Source: Intrasporangium calvum DSM 43043 (GTDB taxonomy: Bacteria > Actinomycetota > Actinomycetes > Actinomycetales > Dermatophilaceae). Taken from it: a stretch of 64,000 nucleotides of DNA. A model generated the notes under the pieces. It saw only the letters and a list, made by a program, of their open reading frames with translations. It was not told the DNA's origin and did no database searches. The DNA is taken from assembly GCF_000184685.1 (NCBI RefSeq), contig NC_014830.1, forward strand, positions 186,001 through 250,000, written 5' to 3'. This document shows, one piece after another, positions 16,989-26,164 of this stretch (positions are counted from its first letter, which is position 1; the number at the start of each line of letters is the position of its first letter). Position numbers and translations under genes: made by a program.

Positions 16989-17749
16989 CCGGCCAGCACC
17001 GCCGCCGCGCTGACGAGGCCGCACGCGATGGGCAGCAGGCCGCTGGCCGCCCACTGCGAGCCGGTGGCCGTGAGCGGCCGGAGCGTCGGCAGTCGCCCGG
17101 TGTAGCCGCGCGACAGCATCGCCAGGTGCACGCGTTCCCCCCGCTCATAGGACCGGATGAAGAGGGCGCCCAGGGTGGCCCCGAGCGCGGGCCACTGGCG
17201 GACCGACCGGGCGCGGAAGCCCCTCGACTCCCGTGCGACCCGCATCCGCCCGAGGTCTGCGGCGACGACCTCGGTGTAGCGGAGCATGAAGCTCATGATC
17301 TGGACGAGGGACTGCGGCAGGCGCAGCTTCTCGAAGCCGGCGACGATGTCCCGGGGCTCCGTGGTCGCCGCCAGGAGCAGCGAGGCGAGGACGCCGAGGG
17401 TTCCCTTCGCCAAGAGGGCAGCAGCCGCCTCGAGGCCCGGCTGTGAGATCTCGACCGGCCCGACTGCGGTCCGCGGCCCAGTGGCGACGAAGGGCAGGAC
17501 GAGGGCGAAGACCACGAAGGGCACCTCGATGACGAGCCGCTTGGCCAGGTGCGCCAACGGGACTCGCGACACGGCGACGGCACCGGCGAGCGCGAGGAGG
17601 TGAGCGGCATACGGCCAGAAGACGCCTCGGGGAGTGGCCACGACAGCGAGGACGTAGCCGACGAGGACGACGATCTTCACGTGGGCCGGGAGCCGATGCA
17701 CCGGCGAGTGGCCGTGGAAGTGGAGGGCGTGCCCGTGGGGTGCTCCCAT
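16985..17749 (-). CDS. cbiQ: ECF transporter transmembrane subunit
   Basis: 254-residue T-component coupling the ATPase to CbiMN. Starts MGAPHGHALHFHGHSPVHRL, a His-rich lead common in CbiQ. It contains several hydrophobic helices and the coupling motif RVARESRGFRA (Ala-Arg-Gly type) near residue 180, followed by SYERGERVHLAMLSRGYTG, the second coupling helix. The longer open frame upstream (to 18025) overlaps cbiN and is not used. A partial copy of the dispersed oligomer lies at 17602-17611. Confidence 0.9.
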   Translation of the reverse strand: MGAPHGHALHFHGHSPVHRLPAHVKIVVLVGYVLAVVATPRGVFWPYAAHLLALAGAVAVSRVPLAHLAKRLVIEVPFVVFALVLPFVATGPRTAVGPVEISQPGLEAAAALLAKGTLGVLASLLLAATTEPRDIVAGFEKLRLPQSLVQIMSFMLRYTEVVAADLGRMRVARESRGFRARSVRQWPALGATLGALFIRSYERGERVHLAMLSRGYTGRLPTLRPLTATGSQWAASGLLPIACGLVSAAAVLAG

Positions 17750-17754
17750 CGGAG

Positions 17755-18090
17755 TCAGGACCGGTCCGGGGAGGTTGGCCGGCCGTCGGGGGGACCCGGG
17801 TCGCCGCGACGACGGAGCACGAGGAGGAGCCCACCCATGAGCAGCCCGGTGACGACGACTCCGATGACCCCGGCGAGCCCGCCCGAGAGGCGCGCGTCCT
17901 CGACACCCTCCGCCCGGTAGTCGGCGAGCGGACTGTCGGAGGCGGCGTGCTCCTGGGCGGTCTGGGCGAACCCCAGCGTCTGGGCGACGCGCTCGAGACC
18001 GTCGGGGTTGCTGGAGGCGAACCACGACAGCACGCCGGCGGTGAGGAGGGTGACGGCGAGGGCGATGACGGCGAAGCGGCGCAGGCTCAC
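17755..18090 (-). CDS. cbiN: CbiN-like/PDGLE-domain subunit
   Basis: 111 residues with a membrane helix at each end (FAVIALAVTLLTAGVLSWFA and GGLAGVIGVVVTGLLMGG) and the diagnostic SSNPDGLERVAQTLGF segment between. In CbiMNQO systems this small subunit assists metal loading by CbiM. It starts with GTG inside the cbiM stop (GTGA) and ends 5 nt before cbiQ. Confidence 0.85.
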   Translation of the reverse strand: MSLRRFAVIALAVTLLTAGVLSWFASSNPDGLERVAQTLGFAQTAQEHAASDSPLADYRAEGVEDARLSGGLAGVIGVVVTGLLMGGLLLVLRRRGDPGPPDGRPTSPDRS

Positions 18091-18794
18091 GTCGTGGCCC
18101 CCTCCCCGGCTGAGACTCCCTCGCGGAGCTCGAGCGTCCGGCCTGCGAGGACGCCTCGGGCGCCGGCGACCAGGTCGGGGCGGACGGCGACGACCGACCC
18201 GACGACGAGGGCGGTGATGAGGGCCTCGCCGACGCCGATGACGGCGTGCCACGAGAGCATGGCGGTCAGGACGGTGCCGATGGGGATCTGGGCCTGTCCG
18301 CCGACGGCGAAGAGTGCGACGAACGCCGCAGCGGTCGCCGGCACGCTGACGAAGGCCCCGACAGCCGCCGCGACGGTCACCGCGCGAGAGGACCGGCGCA
18401 GGATGGATCGGGCCGCGCGGAACGTGATCCAGCCGGCCCAGACGGCGACGAGCCCCATGAGGACGACGTTGGTGCCGAGCGCGGTGATCCCGCCGTCCGC
18501 GAAGAGAAACGCCTGGACGACGAGGACGACGGCCAAGGCGAGGGTGGCGAGCCACGGGCCCGCGAGGACGGCGGCGAGGGTCCCGCCGAGGAGGTGACCG
18601 GAGGTCCCCGCGCCGACCGGGAAGGTGATCATCTGCCCTGCGAACACGAACACCGCCACGAGCCCCGCGATCGGCGTCGTGCGCTCGTCGAGCTCACGTC
18701 GCGCGCCGCGGAGGGCTGCCGCCACGCCGGCGGCGGCGGCGACGGCCGTCGCGACCGAGGTCGGGACGTCGAGAAAGCCGTCGGGAACGTGCAT
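18087..18794 (-). CDS. cbiM: Cobalt/nickel ECF transporter substrate-binding subunit
   Basis: 235-residue S-component. The N-terminal MHVPDGFL is the family hallmark: the metal is held by the amino terminus, His2 and a later His, here probably in SGHLLGG. Several hydrophobic helices follow. Whether it carries cobalt or nickel cannot be read from sequence. First gene of the four-gene operon; TAGACT lies 6 nt before the ATG (leaderless-type) and a palindrome lies just upstream of that. Confidence 0.92.
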   Translation of the reverse strand: MHVPDGFLDVPTSVATAVAAAAGVAAALRGARRELDERTTPIAGLVAVFVFAGQMITFPVGAGTSGHLLGGTLAAVLAGPWLATLALAVVLVVQAFLFADGGITALGTNVVLMGLVAVWAGWITFRAARSILRRSSRAVTVAAAVGAFVSVPATAAAFVALFAVGGQAQIPIGTVLTAMLSWHAVIGVGEALITALVVGSVVAVRPDLVAGARGVLAGRTLELREGVSAGEGATT

Positions 18795-18813
18795 GGGTCC
18801 AGTCTAGAGTCAC

Positions 18814-18830
18814 ATGCGACGCAGTCGCAT
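18814..18830 (-). promoter_or_regulatory. Palindromic operator candidate upstream of cbiM
   Basis: ATGCGAC-GCA-GTCGCAT is a perfect 7-3-7 inverted repeat about 20 bp before the cbiM start and next to its probable -10. It is a plausible binding site for a metal-responsive repressor. I see no B12 riboswitch between it and the gene. Confidence 0.65.
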
Positions 18831-18851
18831 CTAGCCGTCCGTGGTGCGGGT

Positions 18852-19133
18852 CTACTCGGGGCGCTCCGCCGGTGGGCGCCCCACCTGCGGGCGCTCGGAC
18901 CGCCGGTGGGCGATCTCGGCGCGCAGGTCCTGCTCCCGGCGCCGCAGTCGACCGATGCGAGCCGTGTGCCCGGGGCCGGGGCGGTAGCCGCCCGTCGTGA
19001 GCTCCTCGGTGATCCGGTCCTCGATGAGGCGCAGGGTCGCTCGAAGGGCCGCGAGTGACGCCGTCGCGAGGTCGAGTCCCGGTTCCCGTTCGGGGCTCGC
19101 GGCCGGAGGAGCGTCATCCTTCACCGTCGGCAT
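18852..19133 (-). CDS. Small hypothetical protein, 93 residues
   Basis: Begins MPTVKDDAPPAASPER, followed by a probably helical charged stretch (LRATLRLIEDRITEELTTGG, then RIGRLRRREQDLRAEIAHRR) and no membrane segment. GGGAGCGGG upstream of the ATG is a good ribosome site. It lies between divergent serS and the cbi operator. No family recognised; coding is supported only by base composition and the start site. Confidence 0.55.
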   Translation of the reverse strand: MPTVKDDAPPAASPEREPGLDLATASLAALRATLRLIEDRITEELTTGGYRPGPGHTARIGRLRRREQDLRAEIAHRRSERPQVGRPPAERPE

Positions 19134-19178
19134 CTACCCGCTCCCAGGGCCGACCTCACCCTCCCCTCGGGGATGCCG

Positions 19179-19190
19179 TATGCCGCTGGG
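19179..19190 (+). repeat. Dispersed 12-mer, intergenic copy (TATGCCGCTGGG)
   Basis: Exact copy about 40 bp upstream of serS, between divergent genes. Confidence 0.85.
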
Positions 19191-19230
19191 CTCGCCACGC
19201 TGCCCGCTCGGGCGCCGATAGGCTGGCTCC

Positions 19231-20556
19231 GTGATCGACATCAAGCTCCTGCGCGACGAGCCCGACCGGGTGCGTGCCTCGCAACTGGCCCGTGGAGAGG
19301 ACCCTGGGATCGTCGACGCGATCCTCGCCGCCGACGAGCGTCGGCGTTCGTCCCTCGGCGAGTTCGAGACGCTGCGAGCGGAGCAGAAGGCGGTCAGCAA
19401 GGACGTCGGCGCGGCGATGGGCGCGTTCCAGCGCGCCAAGAAGGCGGGAGCCCCTGACGCGGCGCACCTCGAGTCCGTGGCGCACGCGGCGCGTGCGAAG
19501 GCGGCCCATCTCAGCGACCAGGTCAAGGCCCTCGAGTCGAACGCCGACGAGGCAGGCGCCGAGCTGGAGCGACTGCTCCGCAAGGTCGGCAACGTCATCA
19601 TCGACGGGGTGCCGACGGGCGGTGAGGACGACTATGTCGTCGTCGAGACCATCGGCACGCCGCGGGACTTCGCGAGCGAGGGGTTCGAGCCGCTCGACCA
19701 CCTGGCGCTCGGCGAGCGACTGGGCGCCATCGACATGGAGCGCGGTGCCAAGGTCGGCGGTGCTCGCTTCTACTACCTCACCGGCGTCGGGGCGCTCCTC
19801 GAGCTGGCCCTGCTCAACATGGCCATGGCGCAGGCCACGGCAGCGGGTTTCACGGCAATGATCACCCCGACCATGGCGCGCCCCGAGATCATGCTCGGGG
19901 CAGGGTTCATCGACGCTCACGCCGACGAGGTCTACCGCCTCGAGGCCGACGACCTCTATCTCACCGGCACCTCGGAGGTGGCGCTCGCCGGGTTCCACGC
20001 CGACGAGATCATCGACCTGTCGGCCGGGCCCAAGCGGTATGCGGGCTGGTCGGCCTGCTACCGCCGCGAGGCCGGGTCGCACGGCAAGGACACCCGCGGC
20101 ATCATCCGGGTGCACCAGTTCCACAAGGTCGAGATGTTCAGCTACTGCCGGCCGGAGGACGCCGAGGCGGAGCACGGGCGTCTGCTCGACTGGGAGCGCG
20201 AGATGCTCGCCAAGATCGAGGTGCCCTACCGGATCATCGACACGGCGGCAGGGGACCTCGGCAGCCCGGCGGCGCGCAAGTTCGACTGCGAGGCGTGGGT
20301 CCCCACCCAGGGCAAGTACCGCGAGCTCACCTCGACCTCGAACTGCACCACCTACCAGGCGCGTCGGCTCAACACGCGCGAGCGCGACCCCAACGGCTCG
20401 GGCACGCGCACCGTCGCGACCCTGAACGGCACCTTGGGGACGACCCGCTGGCTCGTTGCGATCCTCGAGAACCACCAGCAGCCGGACGGCTCCGTCGTGG
20501 TGCCCGAGGCCTTGCGCCCGTTCCTCGGCATGGATGTGCTGAAGCCGATCGCCTGA
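19231..20556 (+). CDS. serS: Seryl-tRNA synthetase
   Basis: Charges tRNA-Ser (and tRNA-Sec where present). 441 residues: the N-terminal tRNA-binding coiled coil (residues about 25-120, many Ala/Glu/Lys), then a class II catalytic core. Motif 2 is [18 protein letters not shown] through RVHQFHKVE, and motif 3 is [18 protein letters not shown]. The [13 protein letters not shown] segment and the TGTSEVAL loop are conserved. GTG start with TAGGCT 6 nt upstream. pheA-serS proximity is common in actinobacteria. Confidence 0.97.
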   Translation: MIDIKLLRDEPDRVRASQLARGEDPGIVDAILAADERRRSSLGEFETLRAEQKAVSKDVGAAMGAFQRAKKAGAPDAAHLESVAHAARAKAAHLSDQVKALESNADEAGAELERLLRKVGNVIIDGVPTGGEDDYVVVETIGTPRDFASEGFEPLDHLALGERLGAIDMERGAKVGGARFYYLTGVGALLELALLNMAMAQATAAGFTAMITPTMARPEIMLGAGFIDAHADEVYRLEADDLYLTGTSEVALAGFHADEIIDLSAGPKRYAGWSACYRREAGSHGKDTRGIIRVHQFHKVEMFSYCRPEDAEAEHGRLLDWEREMLAKIEVPYRIIDTAAGDLGSPAARKFDCEAWVPTQGKYRELTSTSNCTTYQARRLNTRERDPNGSGTRTVATLNGTLGTTRWLVAILENHQQPDGSVVVPEALRPFLGMDVLKPIA

Positions 20557-20636
20557 GGGCACCTCGGTCGTCGACATCCCCCGGGAGGCGTCGGCGGTAG
20601 GACATCCTGTGAGGGACCCTGCCGAGAGGATGCGCC

Positions 20637-22019
20637 ATGGAGAGCTTCGACATCATCGTCGTCGGGATGGGTCCGGGCGGCGAGCACGTGGCGAACACCC
20701 TGGCTGAGCGGGGCCTGCGCGTCCTCGGCGTCGACCATGGACTGGTGGGGGGCGAGTGTCCCTACTGGGGCTGCATCCCGACGAAGATGATGGTCCGCGC
20801 CGCAGATGCCCTGGCCGAGGCGCGACGGGTGGACGGGCTGGCCGGGTCGGTCGCGGACGTGACGCCGGACTGGTCGCTGGTGGCGCGTCGCATCCGTGAC
20901 GAGGCCACGGACGGCTGGGACGACCAGGTCGCCGTCGAACGGTTCACCCAGAAGGGTGGGACGTTCCTGCGCGGCACCGGCCGGGTCGTCGGGCCCGGCC
21001 GCGTCGACGTCGACGGCAAGCCGTATGCCGCTGGGCGCGGGATCGTGGTCAACGTCGGCTCCCGCGCGGCGACGCCTCCCATCGAGGGACTCGAGGGGGT
21101 GCCCTTCTGGACCAATCGCGAGTTCGCCGAGGCGACGGCTCTCCCCGGGTCACTCGTCGTCCTCGGGGGTGGTGCGATCGGGTGCGAGCTGGCGCAGGTC
21201 GCTGCCCGGTTCGGGACCACGGTCACCGTGGTGGAGTCGGCGCCTCGCCTCCTGTCACCCGAGGAGCCGGAGGCGTCCGAGCGGATCGCGACGGTCTTCG
21301 AGCGGGAGGGGATCACCGTGCACGTCGGCTCCGCCGCAGCGACCGTCGCCGCGTCCCCGACGCCCGGGGAGGCCGACCAGGTCGAGGTGACCCTCGAGGA
21401 CGGGACGGTCCTGCGAGCCGAGCGACTCCTCGTGGCGACCGGACGTCGAACCGACCCGGGTGCGGTGGGCCTCGGCTCCGTCGGGGTGGCCGCCGACGCC
21501 AGGGTGGCCCCGACCGACGAGTGGTGCCGAGTCGCCCCAGGAGTGTGGGCGGTCGGCGACATCACCGGTAAGGGTGCCTTCACCCACGTCTCGATGTACC
21601 AGGCCGCAATCGTCGTCCGGGACGTCCTCGGTGAGGCGGGGCCACCGGCCGACTACCGGGCCGTTCCGCGGGTCACCTTCACGGACCCGGAGGTGGCGAC
21701 CGTGGGGCTGACCGAGGCGCAGGCGCGGGACCAGGGGGTCGAGGTCAGGACGGGCTTCACCGCACTCGGCTCGACGACACGCGGGTGGATCCACGGCGTC
21801 GGCGGCGACGGTTTCATCAAGCTCGTCGCCGACCCGGGGCGGGGGCTCCTCGTCGGGGCGACCGTCATGGGGCCGGCGGCGGGCGAGGTGATGGGCGCGC
21901 TCGCCGTGGCCGTGCACGCCGAGGTGCCGCTCGACCGGCTCCGGTCGATGATCCATGCCTACCCGACCTTCCACCGGGGCATCGAGGACGCCCTGGCCGA
22001 TCTGGACCAGAGGTCCTGA
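20637..22019 (+). CDS. FAD-dependent pyridine nucleotide-disulfide oxidoreductase
   Basis: 460-residue flavoprotein of the dihydrolipoamide dehydrogenase/mercuric reductase group. FAD motif VVGMGPGGEHVANTLAE, redox-active pair in GGECPYWGCIPTK (Cys41, Cys46), NAD motif VVLGGGAIGCELAQVAARFG, second FAD motif GVWAVGDITGKGAFTH and C-terminal MIHAYPTFHRGIEDAL, where His-x-x-Pro-Thr fits the catalytic dyad region. The exact substrate cannot be told. Contains the dispersed 12-mer at 21024-21035, read Tyr-Ala-Ala-Gly. Confidence 0.88.
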   Translation: MESFDIIVVGMGPGGEHVANTLAERGLRVLGVDHGLVGGECPYWGCIPTKMMVRAADALAEARRVDGLAGSVADVTPDWSLVARRIRDEATDGWDDQVAVERFTQKGGTFLRGTGRVVGPGRVDVDGKPYAAGRGIVVNVGSRAATPPIEGLEGVPFWTNREFAEATALPGSLVVLGGGAIGCELAQVAARFGTTVTVVESAPRLLSPEEPEASERIATVFEREGITVHVGSAAATVAASPTPGEADQVEVTLEDGTVLRAERLLVATGRRTDPGAVGLGSVGVAADARVAPTDEWCRVAPGVWAVGDITGKGAFTHVSMYQAAIVVRDVLGEAGPPADYRAVPRVTFTDPEVATVGLTEAQARDQGVEVRTGFTALGSTTRGWIHGVGGDGFIKLVADPGRGLLVGATVMGPAAGEVMGALAVAVHAEVPLDRLRSMIHAYPTFHRGIEDALADLDQRS

Positions 22020-22085
22020 CGTTCCGGGCTGAGCTGTGCCACGCTCGACCCATGGCGTCGTGCGCCTCGACGAAGTGGAGGATCC

Positions 22086-23039
22086 GTGACCGGTCAGCAG
22101 CAGGACGAGCCATCGCGGGTCGTGCACCCGCACCACCTCGGCGCCCGGCCGCTCGCCGAACGGATCGCGAGCGCTCCGATCTCGTGGGGGGTGTCCGAGG
22201 TGCCGGGTTGGGGCTGGCAGTTCGACCCCCACACGGTGCTGGCCCAGATGGCCGAGATCGGCCTCGCCGCAACAGAGCTGGGGCCTGACGGCTTCCTGCC
22301 GGACGCCCCTGCGGACCGGGCGCGCCTCCTCGGCGCTGCCGGGCTCGAGGCGGCGGGGCAGCTCGTGTCGGTCGTGCTGCACGACGCGACGGTCGACCCG
22401 CTCGCTGCGCTGGAGCCCACGATGGACGCCCTGGTGGCGACGGAGGCGACCACCCTGGTCGTGGTGGCCGCGACCGGGGTGGCCGAAGACGCGACCCGCC
22501 CGGACCTCGACGAGGCGGCGTGGGCGACGCTCCTGCGCAACCTCGACCGCCTCGAGGACGCCGCGCGGTCCCGCGGGCTCGTCGCGGCCGTGCACGCCTC
22601 CGCCGACACGGTGGTCCAGTCTCTCGTTGAGCTGCAGCGGGTCATCGACGGCAGCCGGATCGGGGTCTGTCTCGACACGGGGCACCTGGCGCTCGTCGGC
22701 GACGACCCGTTGTCGCTCGCCCTGGCCCGTCCCGGACGCATCGTCCACGTCCACCTCAAGGACGTCCGGGCGGCCGTGGCCGAACGGGTCCGCTCGGGTG
22801 AGCTGAGCCTCGTCGAGGCCGTCCGGGCGGGTCTCCACCCGCCGCTCGGGCAGGGGGATCTCGACATCGCCGCGATCGTCAGCGCGCTGGAGGATGCCGG
22901 CTACGACGGGTGGTACGTCCTCGAGCAGGACGTCGTCCTCGACGAGGACCCGGGCGCTCCCGGGCCGGCCCGCCAGGTCGAGCAGAGCCTCGACCACCTG
23001 CTGGGTCTCGCCGCGCAGTGGTCCGGGGTGGGTGCCTGA
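22086..23039 (+). CDS. Sugar phosphate isomerase/epimerase (IolE-like TIM barrel)
   Basis: 317-residue xylose-isomerase-like TIM barrel. Family signs are ISWGVSEVPGWGWQ, an acid in IGLAATELGPDGFLP, the metal-site segment GVCLDTGHLALVG and HVHLKDVR, and YDGWYVLEQDV at the end. The N-terminal WGVSE resembles inosose dehydratase (IolE), but no other inositol genes are nearby, so the substrate is open. The GTG start has GGAGG upstream. An in-frame 22-residue N-terminal extension precedes the conserved part. Confidence 0.82.
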   Translation: MTGQQQDEPSRVVHPHHLGARPLAERIASAPISWGVSEVPGWGWQFDPHTVLAQMAEIGLAATELGPDGFLPDAPADRARLLGAAGLEAAGQLVSVVLHDATVDPLAALEPTMDALVATEATTLVVVAATGVAEDATRPDLDEAAWATLLRNLDRLEDAARSRGLVAAVHASADTVVQSLVELQRVIDGSRIGVCLDTGHLALVGDDPLSLALARPGRIVHVHLKDVRAAVAERVRSGELSLVEAVRAGLHPPLGQGDLDIAAIVSALEDAGYDGWYVLEQDVVLDEDPGAPGPARQVEQSLDHLLGLAAQWSGVGA

Positions 23040-23121
23040 CCGTGTGGCACCGGCGCCCCGGCACCCGACGGCCGGGCGCCGACCCGTTTACGGAGCGGCC
23101 GGAGCGGCCTAACGTGAGGCG

Positions 23122-24036
23122 ATGGGACCACGACAGGCACTGGTGACGACTGCACTTGTCGCTGTCTTCGCAGCGACCCCACTGGGAGCGGCCACGGCCG
23201 AACCGTTCCCCGATGTCATACCCATCCCGACCGGGTCGCTTCCCGAGGGAATCGCCACGGGGACCGGGACCTCGGTCTACGCAGGATCCCGGGCGGATGG
23301 GTCGGTCTGGCTGGGTGATCTCCGAACCGGAGCGGGCGACCTCCTCGTCGAAGGAGGCGAGGGGCGGATGGCCGTCGGCGTCAAGGTGGCGTCCGGGCTG
23401 CTCTTCGTCTCCGGCGGGACGTATGGCGACGCCCATGTCTACGACGCGCGGACCGGGGCCGAGGTGGCGGCCTACCACCTGACGGACGGCCCGGCGTTCA
23501 TCAACGACGTGACCGTGACGCACGAGGCCGCCTACTTCACCAACTCGGCCGCTGCCGAGCTGTACGCGGTCGAGCTGGCCCGCGGAGTGCCGACCGGGGA
23601 GTTCGCGACCATCCCGCTCGTCGGGGAGTGGCAGCAGGTGGCGGGCTTCAACGCGAACGGGATCGCTGCCACGCCCGACGGGCAGACGCTGCTCGTCATC
23701 AACAGCACGTCGGGCATCCTCTACAGCGTCGACCCGCACACGGGCGTGGCGCTCGCGGTCGACACGGGTGGCACGGACCTCACCGCCGGCGACGGCATCC
23801 TCCTGCGCGGGAGGACCCTCTACGTGGTGCGCAACGTCCTGAACGAGGTCGTGGAGCTCCGCCTCGCCCCGGACCACCGGTCCGCGGCGCACGTGGTGAC
23901 CCTCACGGATCCGGATTTCGACGTCCCGACGACGATCGCGATGCAGGGCTCCCGGCTGTACGTGGTCAACGCGCGGTTCACGACCCCGCCCGGCCCGACG
24001 ACCGAGCACGACATCGTCAAGGTGGACGGGGAGTAG
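23122..24036 (+). CDS. Secreted beta-propeller (SMP-30/gluconolactonase-like) protein
   Basis: 304 residues with a Sec signal (ALVTTALVAVFAATPLGAATA). Repeated blade-like segments follow: GSLPEGIATGTGTSVYAGSR, FINDVTVTHEAAYFTNSAAA, NGIAATPDGQTLLVINSTSG and GDGILLRGRTLYVVRNVLNE. The Asn/Asp residues at blade starts fit the SMP-30-like metal site. Enzymatic role unproven. TAACGT lies 6 nt before the ATG at 23122, so probably leaderless. Confidence 0.8.
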   Translation: MGPRQALVTTALVAVFAATPLGAATAEPFPDVIPIPTGSLPEGIATGTGTSVYAGSRADGSVWLGDLRTGAGDLLVEGGEGRMAVGVKVASGLLFVSGGTYGDAHVYDARTGAEVAAYHLTDGPAFINDVTVTHEAAYFTNSAAAELYAVELARGVPTGEFATIPLVGEWQQVAGFNANGIAATPDGQTLLVINSTSGILYSVDPHTGVALAVDTGGTDLTAGDGILLRGRTLYVVRNVLNEVVELRLAPDHRSAAHVVTLTDPDFDVPTTIAMQGSRLYVVNARFTTPPGPTTEHDIVKVDGE

Positions 24037-24110
24037 CAGGCACGGCCGAGCCCCGGTTTGGGTATGGGTGGACGAGAGTCTGACGCCCAGACCTGGAGAG
24101 GAGTGCAGTC

Positions 24111-24353
24111 ATGGGAGCAGGAGTCACGCTGGCCGTGATCGGGGCGATTCTCGCCTTTGCCGTGCGGGCCGACCCGGATGGCATCAGCCTGCCCACCGTG
24201 GGGGTCATCCTGATGATCGCCGGCGGGCTGCTCATCGTCCTCTCGCGGCGGGACCACCACCGCAAGGTCATCACGAGCGTCGAGCCCGCCGAGGACCCTC
24301 GCGACCCGCCGCACGTCTACACCGAGGGCGCCATCCGGGACATCGACGACTGA
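24111..24353 (+). CDS. Small membrane protein, DUF6458-like
   Basis: 80 residues: two hydrophobic segments (VTLAVIGAILAFAV and TVGVILMIAGGLLIVL) separated by RADPDGISLPT, then a polar tail. This layout is typical of a small actinobacterial family of unknown function. GGAGAGGAG ahead of the ATG is a strong ribosome site. Convergent with the heliorhodopsin gene 25 bp away. Confidence 0.8.
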   Translation: MGAGVTLAVIGAILAFAVRADPDGISLPTVGVILMIAGGLLIVLSRRDHHRKVITSVEPAEDPRDPPHVYTEGAIRDIDD

Positions 24354-24378
24354 CTCGCGTGCGGTGAGCTGGGCGTGG

Positions 24379-25176
24379 TCACCCGACCAGGGAGCCGGCG
24401 AAGATCTGCCACGCCAGGGCTGACTTGGCGACCAGGCTGAGCGCGAGGTAGGTCTTCTCGCCGAAGGCGTAGCTGCGCCAGCGCCCGACCTGCCGGTACT
24501 GCAGCCACTGGTTCAGCGCGAAGCTGTTGAAGAACACGAAGAGCGAGACGAAGATCCCGACCACGAAGCCGGGGACCTCGTCGGCGGCCACGAGGTTGTA
24601 GCCGATCGCCACCCACGGCGCCGCGCCGGCAACGCAGCCGAACCAGAACGGCTTCATCGTGGTGGCGGAGCGGCCAGGGGGGTTGGCCAGCTCCTGCAGC
24701 CAGCCGAACAGGATCATCGCGACGTTGGCGCCCGCGATCCCGATCAGTGCCGAGATCCCGTCGATGCCGGTGTACAGGGCGATGAGCACGACCATGAGCG
24801 TGGCGCTGACCGAGTACTCCATCCAGCGGAACCGGTTGATCCCGCCGCGCAGGTCCTGCTCGTAGGACTTCCGGAGGGCCGTGGCGGTCAGCAGGTGGTC
24901 CAGCGCAGCAAGGGTGAGGAACACGGCCACCGACGCCCCGATGGGCAGGTCGAACAGTGCCTCGGGCGATCCGGGAGGAGTGCCCGGAGGGCCGCTCGGC
25001 AGCGACTGCGTCACCGTGACGGCGAAGCCGGTCGCCAGCAGGAGCACCGTCACGGCCTGCCCGAGGTGGAGCAGCGAGAGAGCGAGGTTCCAGCGGCGCA
25101 GGGACCGCAGCCGGGTCTCGTCGACACCCGTCGCGGTCGTGGGCGGATGCGTCTCGGTGCTGCCGGTCGCGGTCAT
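24379..25176 (-). CDS. Heliorhodopsin
   Basis: 265-residue seven-helix retinal protein. Landmark segments are LRRWNLALSLLHLGQAVTVL (TM1, His37), FRWMEYSVSATLMVVLIAL (TM3, Glu120 as Schiff-base counterion), NVAMILFGWLQE, GIFVSLFVFFNSFALNQWLQ and the last helix LSLVAKSALAWQIFAG, where Lys251 is the retinal lysine. Heliorhodopsins are photosensory or regulatory proteins with an inverted topology (N-terminus inside) and do not pump. No carotenoid or retinal-synthesis gene lies in the window, so retinal must come from elsewhere. The 19-residue polar N-terminus precedes TM1. Start chosen as the only ATG compatible with the family N-terminus. Confidence 0.93.
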   Translation of the reverse strand: MTATGSTETHPPTTATGVDETRLRSLRRWNLALSLLHLGQAVTVLLLATGFAVTVTQSLPSGPPGTPPGSPEALFDLPIGASVAVFLTLAALDHLLTATALRKSYEQDLRGGINRFRWMEYSVSATLMVVLIALYTGIDGISALIGIAGANVAMILFGWLQELANPPGRSATTMKPFWFGCVAGAAPWVAIGYNLVAADEVPGFVVGIFVSLFVFFNSFALNQWLQYRQVGRWRSYAFGEKTYLALSLVAKSALAWQIFAGSLVG

Positions 25177-25282
25177 GGACTCATGATGGTGCCTCCCCAC
25201 CCGTGGCCGTCGCAAAAGGGGACGGTCCTCGGGCCCCGGGGCAGGGACGTGGTCTGCGCGGCGGGGCGGATAGCGTGGGCCC

Positions 25283-26164
25283 ATGGCTCTGCGCATGCTC
25301 GCCCTGGACCTCGACGGAACGACGCTCAACCACCTTGGTGAGCTGTCCGACGCTGTCCGCGACGCCGTCGCAGCGCTCCCCGACGAGGTCATCGTCGTCG
25401 TGGCGACCGGCCGGTCCATCATCGCGACCACGCCCGTCCTCGAGTCGCTCGGGGTCACCGAGGGGTTCGCCGTCTGTGCCAACGGCGCCGTGACGATCGA
25501 GCTGGACCGGCGCGCCCCGACGGGATATGCGATCGTCGACACGGTGACCTTCGACCCCAAGCCGGTGCTCGAGCGGCTTCGCGTGGCGCTCCCCGAGGCC
25601 CGCATCGCCGTCGAAGAGCTCGGGGTCGGCTTCAAGGTGAGCCGGCACTTTCCCGAGGGGGAGCTGATGGGACAGGCCCGCGTCGTCGACTGGGACGAGC
25701 TCGTCGCCCACCCCGTCACCCGCGTCACGCTGCGCCAGCCCGAGGCGACCGCCGAGGAGTTCATGGAGATGGTGGAGCGTGCCGGCCTGCACGGCGTCTC
25801 CTACGCCGTCGGCTGGTCGGCCTGGCTCGACATCAACCCCGAGGGGGTCAGCAAGGCCTCCGCCCTGGAGCTCATCCGTCGTCGCATCGGCGTCGAGCCG
25901 ATCCACACCGTGGCCGTCGGAGACCAGCGCAACGACCTCGAGATGCTCCGCTGGGCAGCGTGGGGAGTGGCCATGGGCAACGCCCCCGACGAGGTCAAGG
26001 CGGTGGCCGACGAGGTGACCGGCCACGTGGACGAGGACGGCCTGGTGCCCGTCGTCCGGGGGATCGCCGAAGCAGCGCGCCACGGAGTCCCGTTCCGGGA
26101 CGGAGTGCCGTCCACCGCAGCGGACCGGTCGCCCTGGCGCGCGGACCGCCGAACCGGGACCTGA
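25283..26164 (+). CDS. HAD-superfamily (Cof-type) phosphatase
   Basis: 293-residue hydrolase. Catalytic motif I LALDLDGTTLN (nucleophile and acid Asp), motif II ATGRS, a C2-type cap in the middle, and motif III/IV SKASALELI then AVGDQRNDLEML. Such enzymes dephosphorylate sugar or cofactor phosphates; the substrate is unknown. TAGCGT lies 6 nt before the ATG. About 40 disordered polar residues follow the conserved fold. Divergent from heliorhodopsin across 106 bp. Confidence 0.88.
   Translation: MALRMLALDLDGTTLNHLGELSDAVRDAVAALPDEVIVVVATGRSIIATTPVLESLGVTEGFAVCANGAVTIELDRRAPTGYAIVDTVTFDPKPVLERLRVALPEARIAVEELGVGFKVSRHFPEGELMGQARVVDWDELVAHPVTRVTLRQPEATAEEFMEMVERAGLHGVSYAVGWSAWLDINPEGVSKASALELIRRRIGVEPIHTVAVGDQRNDLEMLRWAAWGVAMGNAPDEVKAVADEVTGHVDEDGLVPVVRGIAEAARHGVPFRDGVPSTAADRSPWRADRRTGT

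Noticed and set aside
18795-18851. Cobalamin riboswitch before cbiM
   Set aside because: The space upstream of cbiM is too short for the aptamer and shows no B12-box-like sequence; the start looks leaderless.
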